Counted from the stretch's first letter, positions 45,633 through 60,129 are shown. The stretch: 64,000 bases of DNA from Amanita rubescens (GCA_015039365.1 WION01000009.1:496001-560000); one strand, 5' to 3'. Numbers and translations are program-made. Notes: generated by a model not told the origin, from the sequence alone.

Positions 45633-48600
45633 TTATTGTACAATGCAGCCACTGTTTGATTTGGAGTCCCGTCGCTTGCGGATTTCGGACGGTAACGAGC
45701 CGGGAATACCGTCACCGTCAATGGAGTCTATGACAGAAGCCATCCGTGATCTGCCTCCAGGATCACTATAACGGCCTCCGTCTACAGATATGTGAGATTT
45801 GCGTGCGTCCGGCCCACTTGAAAGGCTCTCAGCAGCGCTTCGAAGACTACTGACGCCAGTACTATTGCTCATCAAAGAGAGTGGTCGGTCTCTTTTACGG
45901 GTGAGAAAGGCTGTTTTCCTTCGTACCACCTTGCCCTCCCCCGGGGCCACCGGAGGTTGCGAAACGGTGCCCGGGGTGGCTTGTTCCGCAAGGTTAGAGC
46001 GGGAGGGTCGTCTAAAAGCGGAAATGAATTTGAAGCCCGCTGAAGGTTGAACTGATGAGGGTTGAACCGAATCATTTGGTGGGGAAGGTTCCGAATGGGT
46101 AACATAAGGGACGTCAGATAGTGCACCAGATGGACGATTTGATCCAAGAGCATCAGCAGGATTTTGATAAAGACTTGCTGGGTTGCCCTTCTCAGCATAC
46201 TGAGCGTAAAGCAGTAATTGGGCACGTAGGTCACAGGTTGGGGGCGCATTGGGGGCGCATTTTGAATGTGATATCAGACTGCATTGAGAGCAAATGACAG
46301 CCGACTTTTTCACATCCAACAAGCATACTCGGCAGATCATGGCTAGATTTGATTAAGTTCAAAAGCGAAATTTACCTAAAAAATGGATGACGCACGTTTG
46401 CTAAACGTTGTTTTAACGAATGAATGTTCACGTGGCGAGATATCGCTTTCACTTAATGGATGTGGGGTGGAGGTGGAGAGGTGTCGTTCAAGCGGAAGTT
46501 GAGTAGTAGAGGTTTCCTTGGATCGTAAGGCATTGTCAGCTACAGATGGATCGGGCATTTCAACTTGAAGTACAGCTTCAGGCTTTTGAAGATCCGCACT
46601 GACGCGACGGAGGAACGGTATGCTGTCCTGGGGGCGTAATTCCTAGAAGACGATCACTAAAAGCATGGCTGAATGTTATTAATTTTGTTTACCTTGAGGA
46701 AACCCCAATTTTGTTTCAACCATGGATGCTCAAACAGTAGTTCAGCACTGGGACGCTTGGATGGGTCTTTGTTGAAACATTGGGTAAGAAACTCGCGAGC
46801 GAGGCCTGAGCATTCGTCTGGAAGCGGAGGCATTGGGTCCTCGACGATGCGGAACATGACTATAATATCATCCTCAGAGTAAATATCAGTTACTCAAGTA
46901 GGATACGAACCTGTCATACTATTAGATATTTCGGCGTATGGAGGTCGGCCAGTCAACAACTCGACAACTGTGCACGCAAGCGACCAAATGTCAGATTTTG
47001 CAGAAGCGCCCTTCAATTCAATGATTTCAGGGGCCATCCAATTAGGTGTTCCCGCGACGTTCTTTATCTCACGTTCCATTGCACGAAGGTTAAGTGACAC
47101 TCCAAAGTCAGTGAGCTTGACATTTCCAGTCTTGGTAGTCAGGATATTCGCTGCCTTGAGATCGCAGTGCACCACGTCCTGATCATGCAGGTAATGCAAG
47201 CCTTCAAGGATCTTGACCACATAGCCGGCAACTAGACGCTCGCTAAGTCGACCATACGCCTTCATCGTTTGACCCAAAGAACCATTCTCGGCGTATCTAA
47301 CGATGATTAGTCACTAAAAGCTCGTTATGTCAAAGGAAGCTGCGCACTCAAGGACAATACTCAGAGTCTCTTTATCTCTTGCCATGCCTTCATATCTGAC
47401 AATACCCGGGTGGGAAAGACGTTTATAGATATTGACTTCTCTCATGAGTTCCGCGACTTCAGCCTCCTTCAGGCCTTCCAAACGTATCTGCTTGACAGCG
47501 ACAGTTTGTCCCGTGCTAAGGTTTAGGGCCTTATATACGGATCCGAACTGGCCCCGACCAATACAATTGCCAAGTTGCTGTTAATCAGAGAAAGGCATAT
47601 TAGTCGTATTCACGGCAGCCGAGAAACGGCTTACATATTGAACGGCGGGCTTTCCATCCTCTTTAACAATGATCGTTTTCCGAGTGCCGTCCACAGACTC
47701 TCGTCTCAACAGGTCACTCGCGCTTGCATTACTAGATACGCCGAGACTGACCATACTCTCGAATCGTGATCTAGAACGGCCCGAAAGTTCAACTGCAGTT
47801 GGATGCATGCGCCTTCGTGCTGTAAGTGACTCTTCGACGTCGCTTTGGAACCTTCCACGCGGAAAATTGAACCTTTGACGATTAGATGGAGACTCGCTGA
47901 GCGGCGTTGCCCCTCCCGAGACGGTTCCCCTGGGTCTCGTTCGTGGAAATGGGACGGCCGGATCGTCTTCCTCATCACCGGTATCACCTAAACTCCGTGG
48001 GACATATATCGCGTTACGGTTTCCTGCATTAGGTTTTGTACTGTGCCGTCGGAGTATCACCTTAGGCGGCGGCGGAAAGCCATCCGGGCTTGTTTCTCGA
48101 CGGCGAGAAATATCTCTTGGCATCAAAACTGGGTTATCAACACTATGCCTTGGACGGTGACTCCTCCCTGGCAGGTCTGGTAATTGTGCCTTTCTAGTCA
48201 AACGAGAGTCCCGCTGCGGGGAGACGGACAGGGGTGACGAGCACAGGACCTCCTCTTCATCGAGCTCTAGAGGTGGCGTTTTAGGTTTAATTGGCGCTGC
48301 ATTTTTGTTGTTGAAGACGTCCATAAAATCTTCTGGCCAACGTCCCTTGTGCAAGTGGACTGCGATCTTCTCTGCCCTCTCCCGTCTGTCACCCCTACCC
48401 TTGTTCGCATCACCTTTTGAAGATACGCTCTCGTCCGGCTCCTCCGCAACTCGCGTAAGGTCAGCAAGGGGTGTCTCGCTTAGTTTCCGATCCCTGAATT
48501 TACTGCCAGCCTCTTGCGATTTCCTCCGCACCATATCATCCGCTATGATACTCCCCTCCGTCCGTGACAAGGAGGGAGCTTCAGAAGTCAAATCGGTGGT

Positions 48601-50845
48601 CACGGTTCGGATAGTCCCAAATTTATTCTGCCCACTCCAGCTCCGGCCATTGTCCAGGATGCTTGAGACCATTGTCGTGACCGTCGTCTCCGTCATAGCA
48701 GACGACGCGACAGATTGTCGAAAATTTTGAGTTTCGTCTGGGTGACCAAGGTCAGCCGCCGTATAGTTTGCATCACTATTTTGGGCCCGTTTGATGGGCC
48801 GAGGCCGTAGCGCTGATCTTGGCGGTGGCATAAGGCGAAAGCCAGAGGATGAACTGGTGCTTGCATACATCGCTAATGAGTCCTCGTCGCGCTCATCGGG
48901 GCTGCTGTCGAAGGTTTTCTTCCAAGTGTAGTACGAATCCTCTTCTGAACTGTTTGACAGGACAGGAGGCAACGCCGAAGGAGGGGACCAGTGTCTTCGA
49001 GTTGGGGAAGATGGTGGAGAATGAGGAGAGTGTAGGTTCGGTGTTGATGCTGACCCTCGCGAACCTGAATTCTGATAAGGTATTGGAACAGGTACGCTCC
49101 CTGTTTTCTTCCCTCGCCCAGAAATGATTTTTGATGGCAGTGGCGAATCGACAAAGTTGATGAGTGCAATTATCGTTTTTGCCACGCGGGCTAGTGGTTC
49201 GCTCGTCACCGCGGTCAAATCATCGGGTTGAAAGAGATTCTCGCTGGGGAGGCCATATGATGCGCATGCTGCAAGAAACTTCGTCACGTTAGAAGATCGA
49301 AATATCCCGTCTCCCCGTGGGATCAGGCCGGACGACTGAACTTGAACGAAGTTTGTTGATGAGCCTGGATTCAAAGCGTGAGAACATTGTCATGGAAAGT
49401 GAGTATATGATATACGTACTGGCACAAAATGAATCCGTCTTTGAGAGCTTCAGCGAAAAGCTTACGCTCTCGCTCTTCTCCTGAATTACTTAAAATACCT
49501 CCGCTGGGACTTCCTTGGTTGATAACTCCGCTCTTTCCCCACACTCGTTCTAGCCTTGCCAGGGCCGCTAGACGTCTCTTTACCTCTTCCCAATCCCTCA
49601 TGCCAGGTTCGGTTTTACTCATGTGGGGAGGTGGTCTAACCATTTCTCTGCATAATATGGAAGTTGCGGTTCGGATCAGCTCCCGATGCTCCAGAGAGCC
49701 AGAAACAATTCTGTAATGCCGATTCTGCAGCGTAAGAGGGTTGAATGGGTGACGTGGCTCGTCTCCGAACAGGAGATGGAGAATCTGCTCGAGAATTGGT
49801 TGGGGAATCTGTAAATCTACGTTGTGCATCAAGAGAAGTGCGTCTGGGTGCGTCTAAGGATGTTCTGCGAGGTTGTTCTATGTAAGGCTTACGGGGAGTA
49901 GGGGATACGACGCGTGTCCGGACAGTGGGTGACCGAGCTCTAGTTGGGCTAGTACCCCCTGTAGTCATGGCGGGTTCAAGTGATGGAGGACTAGTCGCAG
50001 GAAGATTGCTCGAACTCGCTACATGTGGCTTGTAATGAACCGCGAGACACATGCCCATGCGTACCGCTTGCAGGAGTTAGAATTTCCGGAGTGCTTGGCA
50101 AATCCCGCTCTAGACGACTCGCAGGAACTCTACCTCTCGAACGAGCTATGTTGGAGTACTTTGAAGGTAAAAATGTGGCAGAGGGAGAAGATGGTATGAC
50201 ATTGGTTGCTCTATGTCGCGATGGCGCATTCTCGATAAATGGATCGACAGGATCTGCTTTATCGCGTCGAGAACCTAGTCTAAGAGGGGGACTGATCTCA
50301 CGATGAGAGGGCGGCACGCTAGTTTTCCAGGAATGCTCTCGCAGGGGAGATACCAGCGCAGCGATGCTAGAAGTGGATGACACAGGCACTGCAGACTGAG
50401 AATTTGGGGAGGGGATGGCTTGGGACGAAAGATGAAGCACCGGTGAGGAGATAGATGCCTGTCGAAGTGAAGGTGTCTGGAAACTGGTGAACCCGGCAAC
50501 GCGAACCTGCCCATGACGATCTTCATTCTCTGGGCCTGTAGAATGCAATGGCGATGGCGTCACTGTCTCGCGGCCACTACGGCGGAAGGGAACCTTTGAC
50601 GGCAGGCGTTGAAGCATTCTCGATTTCCCCTTTTCCTTCGACACATCCTCACCTTGGGCCTTGTCTTTACCCTTGGTACTGCTGATGCTGACTGTGGTTA
50701 TATCATCCGGCGAGGTCACCTTCCTCGACCTGGTAGCTGTTCGCAGGGTCTGCTCTAATGAAGACCGAAGACGCTGAAAAGGTTTGCTTGTGGACTGCTC
50801 TTGGGTGGTGGATGTGGATGAAGTAGAAACATCAAATGTTGTCAA
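45633..50845 (-). CDS. CDC7: Cdc7/Cdc15-like septation/mitotic-exit kinase with CH, kinase, C1 domains and CaaX box
   Basis: Large STE-type kinase of the septation initiation/mitotic exit network (S. pombe Cdc7, yeast Cdc15, not the replication kinase). From the N-terminus: Ser/Pro-rich disorder with two RRTSLDA copies near 49850; a calponin homology domain (FAEALKDGFILCQ, LINKLRSSSVVRPDP, FRSSNVTKFLAACASYGLPS, LARVAKTIIALINFV); a 450-residue linker; then the kinase, starting after an intron at 47580: YQLGNCIGRGQFGSVYKALN, TVAVKQIRLEG, VVHCDLKAANIL, LTDFGVSLN, GTPNWMAPE and SAKSDIWSLACTVVELLTGR. A C1 finger follows across an intron (HSFVKTTFSK, MICRVC...CSQCSLISHSKC). The end is RKRRDSKSNSGCIVQ, a CaaX box. 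Frame changes are needed near 49316 and 49738, both as one extra base. The true start lies above 50845, perhaps in an upstream exon; no ATG is in frame there. Confidence 0.83.
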
Positions 50846-51906
50846 TGGTTTTGGTGGACCGGAGGACGGCAGAACTAGAGGAATGGGCTTTTGGGTTGTA
50901 AACGCGTTAGTGGGGTGCCTCGTGTTAAGGACTTGATATGGATACCTTGAACACAGTAACCGTCATGTCGTGGCTCCGAATCAGCGTGCTGTGATGCAAA
51001 ATGAATTGTCACGTAGACTATAGGCAAAAGGAATCCCGGAGAGGATCTACAGTTGGGGGAAAAGAATGAGTACAACGTAGATTCCGACAATCGGGGGTTG
51101 TGAAGTTAATGATAGAACTACAACTTGAACATCATCATGCCGCAATGGCATACGTCTGATATGACTGACACTTACCTAGCTAGAGTGTATAGATGCCCTC
51201 AAGCTTCTCGGCGCCTCATCGAATGTGCAGAAGGTTGCTGCATGCAAAGACGAGCCGGGGAGCGACCAAATAAGATTGTCGACCGGTGAGCAGATTCGGA
51301 CCTGCATCGGTTCGAACCAATTATTTGAGCCGTAAGGGGATTGAATGAGAACAGCACACAGTCTGATTCGGGGATGACGCATTGTGATTATCAGAATGCA
51401 GAAAACCCCTCCCACTACTGACGTGTCCTGCCAGCTGACTTGCCCTTTACGGTGCAAAGTCGACTCAAATGTCATATCCCCTGCAATCTCAATGCCCCAT
51501 CTGGTCCGAAGCAGTCAGCATGACCCGCTTTTAGCCAGTTGAACCCAGAATAGTGGATCATGTGGAGATCCCGCTCTTACAACATCACACATCTTAGCAC
51601 CATCGCTCGCTTTGCGTTTCGCCGCTCGGCGGGCCTCATGTCTGGGAGTGCTGTATCCATATGCTATGTTTCGTTACCCACGTCTTGGCCTGAGAGGTTC
51701 CTCGGTATAGGCAGATATCTCCCCCGGTGGCAATACAACTCATTTAGCCTTCCCACTGACTACTTAGGCCTTAGGACTGGTCATAGCCGCGGCAGCCCCC
51801 TCAACGCGACCCCCTGCGCACAGTCACGTGACGTGAAAATGGCTGTTGGTGTCGGAGTGTGAATTGTTTAGTAATTTCTCATCATCGTTCTTTCACCACA
51901 TCGCTT
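50846..51906. other. Divergent intergenic region (Cdc7-like kinase / PHD-SPOC gene), possible 5' exon
   Basis: The kinase reading frame stays open upstream to about 50960 without an ATG, so a 5' exon and intron are likely. A good donor, tagctag/gtaagtgtc, on the minus strand near 51173 could end such a 5' untranslated or coding exon. The rest shows no recognised coding sequence. Confidence 0.4.
51823..51832. promoter_or_regulatory. Palindromic CACGTG element upstream of the PHD-SPOC gene
   Basis: gtcacgtgac is a 10-base palindrome containing an E-box/CACGTG core, the site of Cbf1/Pho4-type bHLH factors. It lies about 75 bases upstream of the ATG at 51907. Its use as a binding site is inference. 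Confidence 0.45.
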
Positions 51907-54900
51907 ATGAGCACAAGGATCCAAGACAAGGAAGGCTTCGACATCTCAGGCGCCGCCTGCCTCTCCAGTCGTCGCGAAGCCTGATCCCAGGCCCAGGAGG
52001 AAGACGATCGATTCTAATGCGGAGAAAGAGAACACAACGACGATAACCGCAAAAGCAACATCCAAGACAAAGGTTCCGAAGACCGAAAAGACTCCGACGA
52101 AGGAAGCCAACTGCATATGTTCAAGGGAGGACGATGGTTCACCGATGGTCCACTGTGCACTATGTTATATATGGTGCGTCCTGTCTTGTGCTGTCATTGC
52201 AAATCTAATGACTCGTCAGGTATCATTTCACGTGCGTGGATTTGTCGGAACCGGAGGCGGAAGATATAAGTGCGTCCCTTTCCATTTCTTGACCTTTTGT
52301 GTTTTTTGACGACTTGTAAGGTATTTTCGTCTGTCCATCGTGCACCGAGTCAACAGGCCGTCGAACGATCAGTGAGTACCTGAAGCCTCTCTTCTTCAGG
52401 CATCGTCATATCTATATTGTCATTCCACGATATGTAGTTGTGAAAAGCCAAACGTGTCGTATAATGCCTCGCATAACCTTATCGTTCGCCAGTACTATTA
52501 GTGGTGTGCCTTTTCTTTCGTCATGGCGATATATGCGTGGCCTCCTCATCTCGTGCACCTGCCCACTGTGGCGATGTATTGGTGCTTCGTGAGTAGTAAC
52601 AAGTGATGAAATGCATCCTGAGTCGCTTTTTACTGCCCTCGAATCATTGAGTTCACTCAAGTGAAAGTGCACCGCAATTCCATTTTTCTTTTGCCTTTCT
52701 TTTTTGTTTCCTTCCCATGTTTTCGTTATTGATGGCTAATTTTTATTGATCAGTGAATTGGGAAGGCAAATCGGCATATGAAGACCTGTTTGATGGCACT
52801 CAGATCATGCTTGAGCCGACACCAAAGCGAGCTAAGCGTCTACCTGAACCGAGGTCAGAGTCAGAGGAGTCAGAGGAGGATCCAAGTAGCGATGACGAAT
52901 ATGTTGCGGAAGAATTGAGGTTGAAAGGACAATCAAAGGTGTGAAACATTTTTGTCTACAAGTGTCATATGTCTAACATATCGAAGAAACGCCCATCTGT
53001 CACAATCAGAGTCGGAGGCGGACTCTGCAGATGACGGCCGTCCTCGCCGCAAGAGGTTACATAGAGCCTCTGCTTCGCCCGGACCACCCCTAAAACGCAA
53101 AAGTACAAGTGCGGGTACGACCCAAGCACCACCGTCCAAAAAGAAGAAAGCCACTTCAGTGATTGGTACGGACGATCCTACAAGGAGATATTGTCTGGGA
53201 AAGTTGGAGGACATTCTCCGTGACGTTTTTATCAGGTATCCTCATGTACCTTTGACCGATGAGGCTGAGGAGGAAGGACAAGCGGTGAAGCTTGTTGAAA
53301 AGGCGAGAGCGGAACTGACCGACAAAGAGAAAATACAACTTTCGGAACAAGCAAATCGGTTTGCGACTGAACTTGAGCAATGTATCTACGATATTTATAG
53401 TGAACCCGATAAGCAAGGAGAGCCACATGCTGGTGGTAAATATAAGTACGTTACTATCGACTCTAGCAAAATGGTGGTAGTTACTAACTACTGCATACAG
53501 GGATCGTTTCCGGATGTTGCAGTTCAACTTAAGCAAGGTTGATCGTGTAGCCATTCATAAACGGATTACTTCCGGCAATATTACTGCAAAGGAGATATCC
53601 TTGATGTCATCTACGGACCTGGCAAACGACGAAACAAAGCAGAATATCAAAATTGCGGAACAGGAGGCATTGGAGCATTCTATTTTGCAAAAGACTACAG
53701 TTCCTCGGGCTAAAATTACACATAAAGGGTTACAAGATATAGAAGATGTAAACGGCGAATTAGTTTCTTTGCGAGAGCGAGAGCGTGAACGTGAGCGTGA
53801 GCAGGAAGAAGAAGAGAGGAGAGAACGGGAGCGTATGGCACGAGTCAGGCTCGCTCAAGCGCAGAGGCAGCGGACTGCCTCTGTTTCTGTCCCGCCCGAG
53901 TCCCCCGTTGTTCCTCAGAAAAGTCCTACATGGGGTGCACCACCCCCAGTACCTGCTCATGTGGTTGCTTCACCTGTGGAGGAAACACCATCGCCAACTT
54001 CTACGAGACCACCTCCCAATCCCCTTTTCGTGCATACGGCATCAGAACTTTCCATTCAAGAACCGGAATTGAACCTGGCGGATATCATTAATATTGAAGA
54101 CGAGGCTTCCGGTCATGATGCCATGATGGTAGAATCACCAGTTCCAGGATCGCCCATTGGACAAGAGACGCCAGCAACAACCGCAACTGACATTGCTGAG
54201 AAATCTCAAGACACCGAAAATTCGCCACCACCTCCGGCGACGACCGGGATATCACCGTTTGCCGCAAAACCTTCTACCTCTAGTTTCGATCTAAGCTCGC
54301 TGTGGAGTGGGCCAAGTGCTGAAGCTACTCCCGCTGTGCCAAGTAACGGTCCATCATCCGAATTACCTCGCGTGACCGCTGAGGAACATAAGGAATCCGA
54401 CACAGCCCACGTTACGGAAGATCAAGACTTTGATATGTTCCTGGAAGAAAAGGAGCAAGCTGTCCCATCAGTGCCTGCCCAACCGAAATTTGAAGATCTA
54501 CCCAGGGTTTGGTCAGGGAAGGTGTGTTATTTGAGTCATGTACCGTCCTCTCATCGCTAACGCCAATGACAAAAATAGATTAGTATGCCGCTCGAATCGA
54601 CTGTGCAGGAAGCTGCCGTAGTAGCACGTCAGCTTGGCGGAAGACCCATCGACGACCCATCACTATTATGGAGGACATTGTTTCCGTTGGAAGCCCTCCG
54701 GATCGACGGGCGCGTCGCCACCGACAACTCTTGCAATTTCTTAACGCAGACAAGATTGAACCCTACAAAGGAGCTAATAGCAGTTGCATTCTCTCCTGCC
54801 AATGCAGAGAATGACCAGAACTTCAAAGCCATCAGCGACTTTTTGATTGGAAAGAAGTATGTAGATTTTGTTCATGAAAATGAAAATGACTAAACTTATG

Positions 54901-55755
54901 TTTGTTCGACACAGCCGACACGGACTCATCTTTCCGTGGGGCATGCCGCCGAAAGAACACAGCCCCGGCCGAGAGCTTTATGTTGTGCCATTACGCTCAA
55001 TAGATCCGTTACCAGAGTGCATTGAGCTGCTTGATCATCTCAAGCTTCCCAAGGAGAGGAACAACGACTATCTAATTGGAGTATGGGTTCTATACAAGGG
55101 CAGACTTGCTCCACCTACCCAAATACAACCTGTGCCTTCAACAGCCCAAGCACCGCCTCTCCCTCCACTAACTGCGAACATAACATCTACGATGTTCGGC
55201 AACCCACCGTCGGCGCCGCCAACATCGGGAATTGACACAAGTGCACTAGCCAAGGAAGTGGCGACTCTCACGCCAGAGCAAATTCAAAATGTATTACGCA
55301 CCTTGGCCGCGACGTCCCAAATAATACCGCCTCGGATGCCGCCACAGGCACCGGGGCAACCTCCTCCACCTCCGCCACCTTTGCACCCGATGTCCATATT
55401 GCCGCAACAGCCACAACCATGGGCTGCACGCCCACCGGCACCATATCCAGCACCCTACCACCCGCCGCTGCCGATGCCACCTCCGCCGCCTGGGTCACAT
55501 GTAACCGGCGTTCCACCACCGCCAACGTTCGAACGGCAGGATCAACGCGAGTTCAAGCGCGAGCAAAAGGTTCCAGGCTCCGGATCTGACCGAAACGACA
55601 GAAGTGACCGAGGACCACGGCGGAACAGGGGGAGACGAGGCCGTGATGGCGGATCGAGCCCTCCTCGCCGGCCAGTCGATTCCGGCTGGCCACAGCGCAA
55701 AGCATGGACCGAAGCACGAGGAGGCGGTTCACCCAGCCCAACACGGAAATGGTAA
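51907..55755 (+). CDS. BYE1: Bye1/PHF3-like transcription regulator (PHD, TFIIS-like, SPOC domains)
   Basis: Nuclear factor expected to bind RNA polymerase II and modified histone H3. The start is MSTR (51907); one extra base near 51919 is needed to continue SKTRKASTSQAPPASPVVAK. The PHD finger is split by introns: CICSREDDGSPMVHCALCYI, YHFTCVDLSEPEAEDI and FVCPSCTESTGRRT, giving Cys4-His-Cys3. The next intron (52373-52753) is about 380 bases, unusually long here. An acidic exon (NWEGKSAYEDLFDGTQIMLE) follows. The TFIIS central-like domain is RRYCLGKLEDILRDVFIRYP, MLQFNLSKVDRVAIHKRITS and GNITAKEISLMSSTDLANDE. The SPOC domain starts VWSGK, then ISMPLESTVQEAAVVARQLG, and ends NNDYLIGVWVLYKGRL; SPOC in PHF3 reads the phosphorylated polymerase tail. 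A Pro-rich tail with RRNRGRRGRDGG ends at 55755. Confidence 0.87.
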
Positions 55756-56069
55756 ATTCGACCCTGGCATGTACTCAGATTGGTTCGTTATCTGGTGTGG
55801 TAATTTATAAGACTATTGTATACTTTGCGATACGGTTCGTCTACTCTTTCCTCTTTCGTCCTATTTTCTCGATTCTTCTCTCACTATGTATCAAGTACAC
55901 ACAGCCACATATCTCCACAATATAACTAGTAACTGAACTATTTGAATCATTCGATTATCTTTTTGGAAGTGAAAAATCAACACGTGCCCGGCATTAGCCA
56001 GTATAACGAGCCATTCCGCAAACTATTCCAGTTTCCAGATCCGGATATCTCGGACATATGATGCGCCTG

Positions 56070-57720
56070 TTAAATGAATTGTGCTTGATCATGGATTTGA
56101 ACTTTAATGGCGCCCTGGGATGGGTCAGCAGCGACATGAAAAGCAGATACTGCCTCTTCGAGCTTAAACCTGTGAGTGACCAGCGGTTTTAGGTTGATTA
56201 GTCCACCCGCTACGAGGCGGATAGCTTTCGGGTACTGCAGCCAACGACGTCAGAGTGACGCACGTTCGAAAGCAAAATGAAACTCAAACCTGATTTGCAT
56301 ATCGGTACTGGAACTGAAGATCGATTTCGTTGGCGCTCAAATGCATGAAAGGAAACTAATCGGAGCTACAGTTGGGCTTTGAATACTTTAGTGACCGATA
56401 GGCGCTTACCACTTGTTCATTCTTTCCGACGCCAATAACAAACACCTTGCCCCCGAATTGGACCGACTGTGGTATTTTACCGTTAAGCTAGGGCCACCCC
56501 TGCATGGGAGAAAAGAGAGCCGCACATAAATAGCGTTGTGGATGCTGCTTTCAACTCCCGTGCATTCCAACGCGAGCTTCACAGGACCATCTGCCGCTTT
56601 TTTTATCCGCTCCACGTTTTCCTTCGGATCGGATTCTCGGGCAATCAACAAAGTGCGAACACTGGGCACGAGTTTCTTCGCAAAGTCCAAGCGGTTTTGA
56701 AAGAGATCGGTAATGACAATAGGCTCAGCTCCCGCCGCCCTAGCAGCGAGGAGTGTGACAAGACCGATCGGACCCGCGCCACTGTTCTCAGGTCAGATCC
56801 TCTCGTAACGTTGTAAATGAATGACAGCAGATAGGCAGATGTCAACCGCTGAGAAGACTTCAAGTTTAGCTTACCAGATAAGCAACGAGTCACCGAGCCG
56901 AAGGCCGGCCCGGATCTACTCCTGCAAGAGCTACTGCCAATGGTTCACAGAGCGCACCTTCTTCGAATGAGACGTGATCCGGAAGGCGATGGAGCCATTG
57001 AGGCAGGGTGCAAATGCCATCTCGTCAATGTACCTTCGAGACTGGATAAGCAGATACTACATGATCCGAACAAGGAAGACTGACCGTGGAAGGGAGGAGT
57101 GGAAAAGAAGACGACGTCTGGACAGGCGTTGTACCTGCCTGTCCTGCAGAAATCACACGCAGGCTGAGAGCATGGCACACCAGCTTCGATGGCCACACGG
57201 TCTCCTAGGTTAGTTTTAGCGTCGGTTTCCGGAACGGGTCTAATTACGAACCTACTTTCCATTGGCTCACACCTTCTCCGACTTCGACAACTTCACCCGC
57301 AGACTCATGGCCATGCTCCACACTTGCGAGGGAAAATTGAATGTCCAGATCAGCCGTAAAAGGTTAATATGCAGCACCTCGTCTGTTACTACCATAGAAT
57401 CACCGATACGCCCATGTTGCCAAAAGTGCACATCGCTCCTATCAAAACATTGTTCGGTTCACGGTCTACGTCAATACACCGATGACAGCACTTACCCGCA
57501 GATACCTGTGGCCCGGACGTGTACGAGCACTTGCCCTGGGCCTGGCTTGAACCGCGGCTTTTGAACAAGGTGTATTTCGCGGATTTGGATTGTAAAATGC
57601 CGCAATGTTGGCATTGCCTTGCGGTATCTCTTCGGGCGATAAAACTTTAAAATCATGGTGTTCAAGTACCTTCCGGGGGTTGTATATATCCGCATTCCCA
57701 GTCAATATCGTTGCAGACAT
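56070..57720 (-). CDS. Zinc-dependent polyol dehydrogenase (sorbitol/xylitol/L-arabinitol dehydrogenase type)
   Basis: NAD(P)-linked medium-chain dehydrogenase oxidising a sugar alcohol to a ketose in the cytosol. The start is [20 protein letters not shown] (57720). The GroES-like catalytic domain has [20 protein letters not shown], with the zinc-ligand Cys, and further [20 protein letters not shown] with the structural Cys cluster (CxxCxxC type) and [20 protein letters not shown]. The Rossmann part shows [35 protein letters not shown] and [17 protein letters not shown]. It ends near [12 protein letters not shown] at 56070. The frame changes once near 57588 (AAFYNP to [12 protein letters not shown]), fitting one extra base. 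About eight introns are needed. Substrate among xylitol, sorbitol and L-arabinitol cannot be decided by eye. Confidence 0.82.
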
Positions 57721-57932
57721 TGTGTGAGGGGAGATAGGGTGACCGAAACCAGACGCTCTTAATCAAACATGTTTTATTATCTACATTGCGGATATATTCC
57801 ATGGGTATGCCTGATCAGCGGTCCGCCGCGATAGCGGACCGGGTCATGTGTTTCGCGTTATAGTATTAGTAACAAGTTGTAGATTCCAGCCTTTCATGGT
57901 ATAAGCTCCACAGGTATAAAGGGTATCACGAG

Positions 57933-59826
<1,894 letters not shown>

Positions 59827-60129
59827 GAGGGAATGTGGTAAAGGCCGTGAAAGAAATCAACTCAAGGGTCAACAGAGAAGAGCGCTTACGGCAAGAGTTG
59901 CTCAGATGATTGATCACCGCGCGTTACTCAATTATTATCCCTCCAATTCTACACATAACTAGTAGTGACTCGGCCTGTACAGCTCGCGCGTACTTACGCA
60001 CACAGCGGGTTGCCCTTACTACTACACAATTCAATTGATTCCCAGATCAGTATAACAATAGCTTTGTTTGGTTATTCTTAGTTCTCCAAACAAACCCGCC
60101 ATCAATTTCCATTTACGTAAACGACCAAG
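59827..60129. promoter_or_regulatory. Bidirectional promoter NDR kinase / Prp4
   Basis: 303 bases between opposite start codons. A CT-rich part (attattatccctccaattct) at 59931-59950 and ccatcaatttccatttacg just before the Prp4 ATG are seen. No TATA box is clear. Confidence 0.45.

Noticed and set aside
47581..49374. Treating the CH-domain part and the kinase part as separate genes
   Set aside because: The apparent stop at 47581 lies in a good intron (gtaagccg...ttaacag). Splicing gives continuous AVQY-QLGNCIGRG leading straight into the kinase Gly loop.
52603..52621. C/D-box pair gtgatga...ctga inside the long intron of the Bye1-like gene
   Set aside because: Only 8 bases separate the boxes, too close for a C/D guide RNA, and no terminal stem was found.
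1845..57600. Programmed +1 frameshifting as an explanation of the frame changes
   Set aside because: The sites share no slippery motif and most are not next to a stop codon. Only the one near 1934 (gct tga) resembles an antizyme-type site. Many genes using it at arbitrary positions is implausible in fungi.
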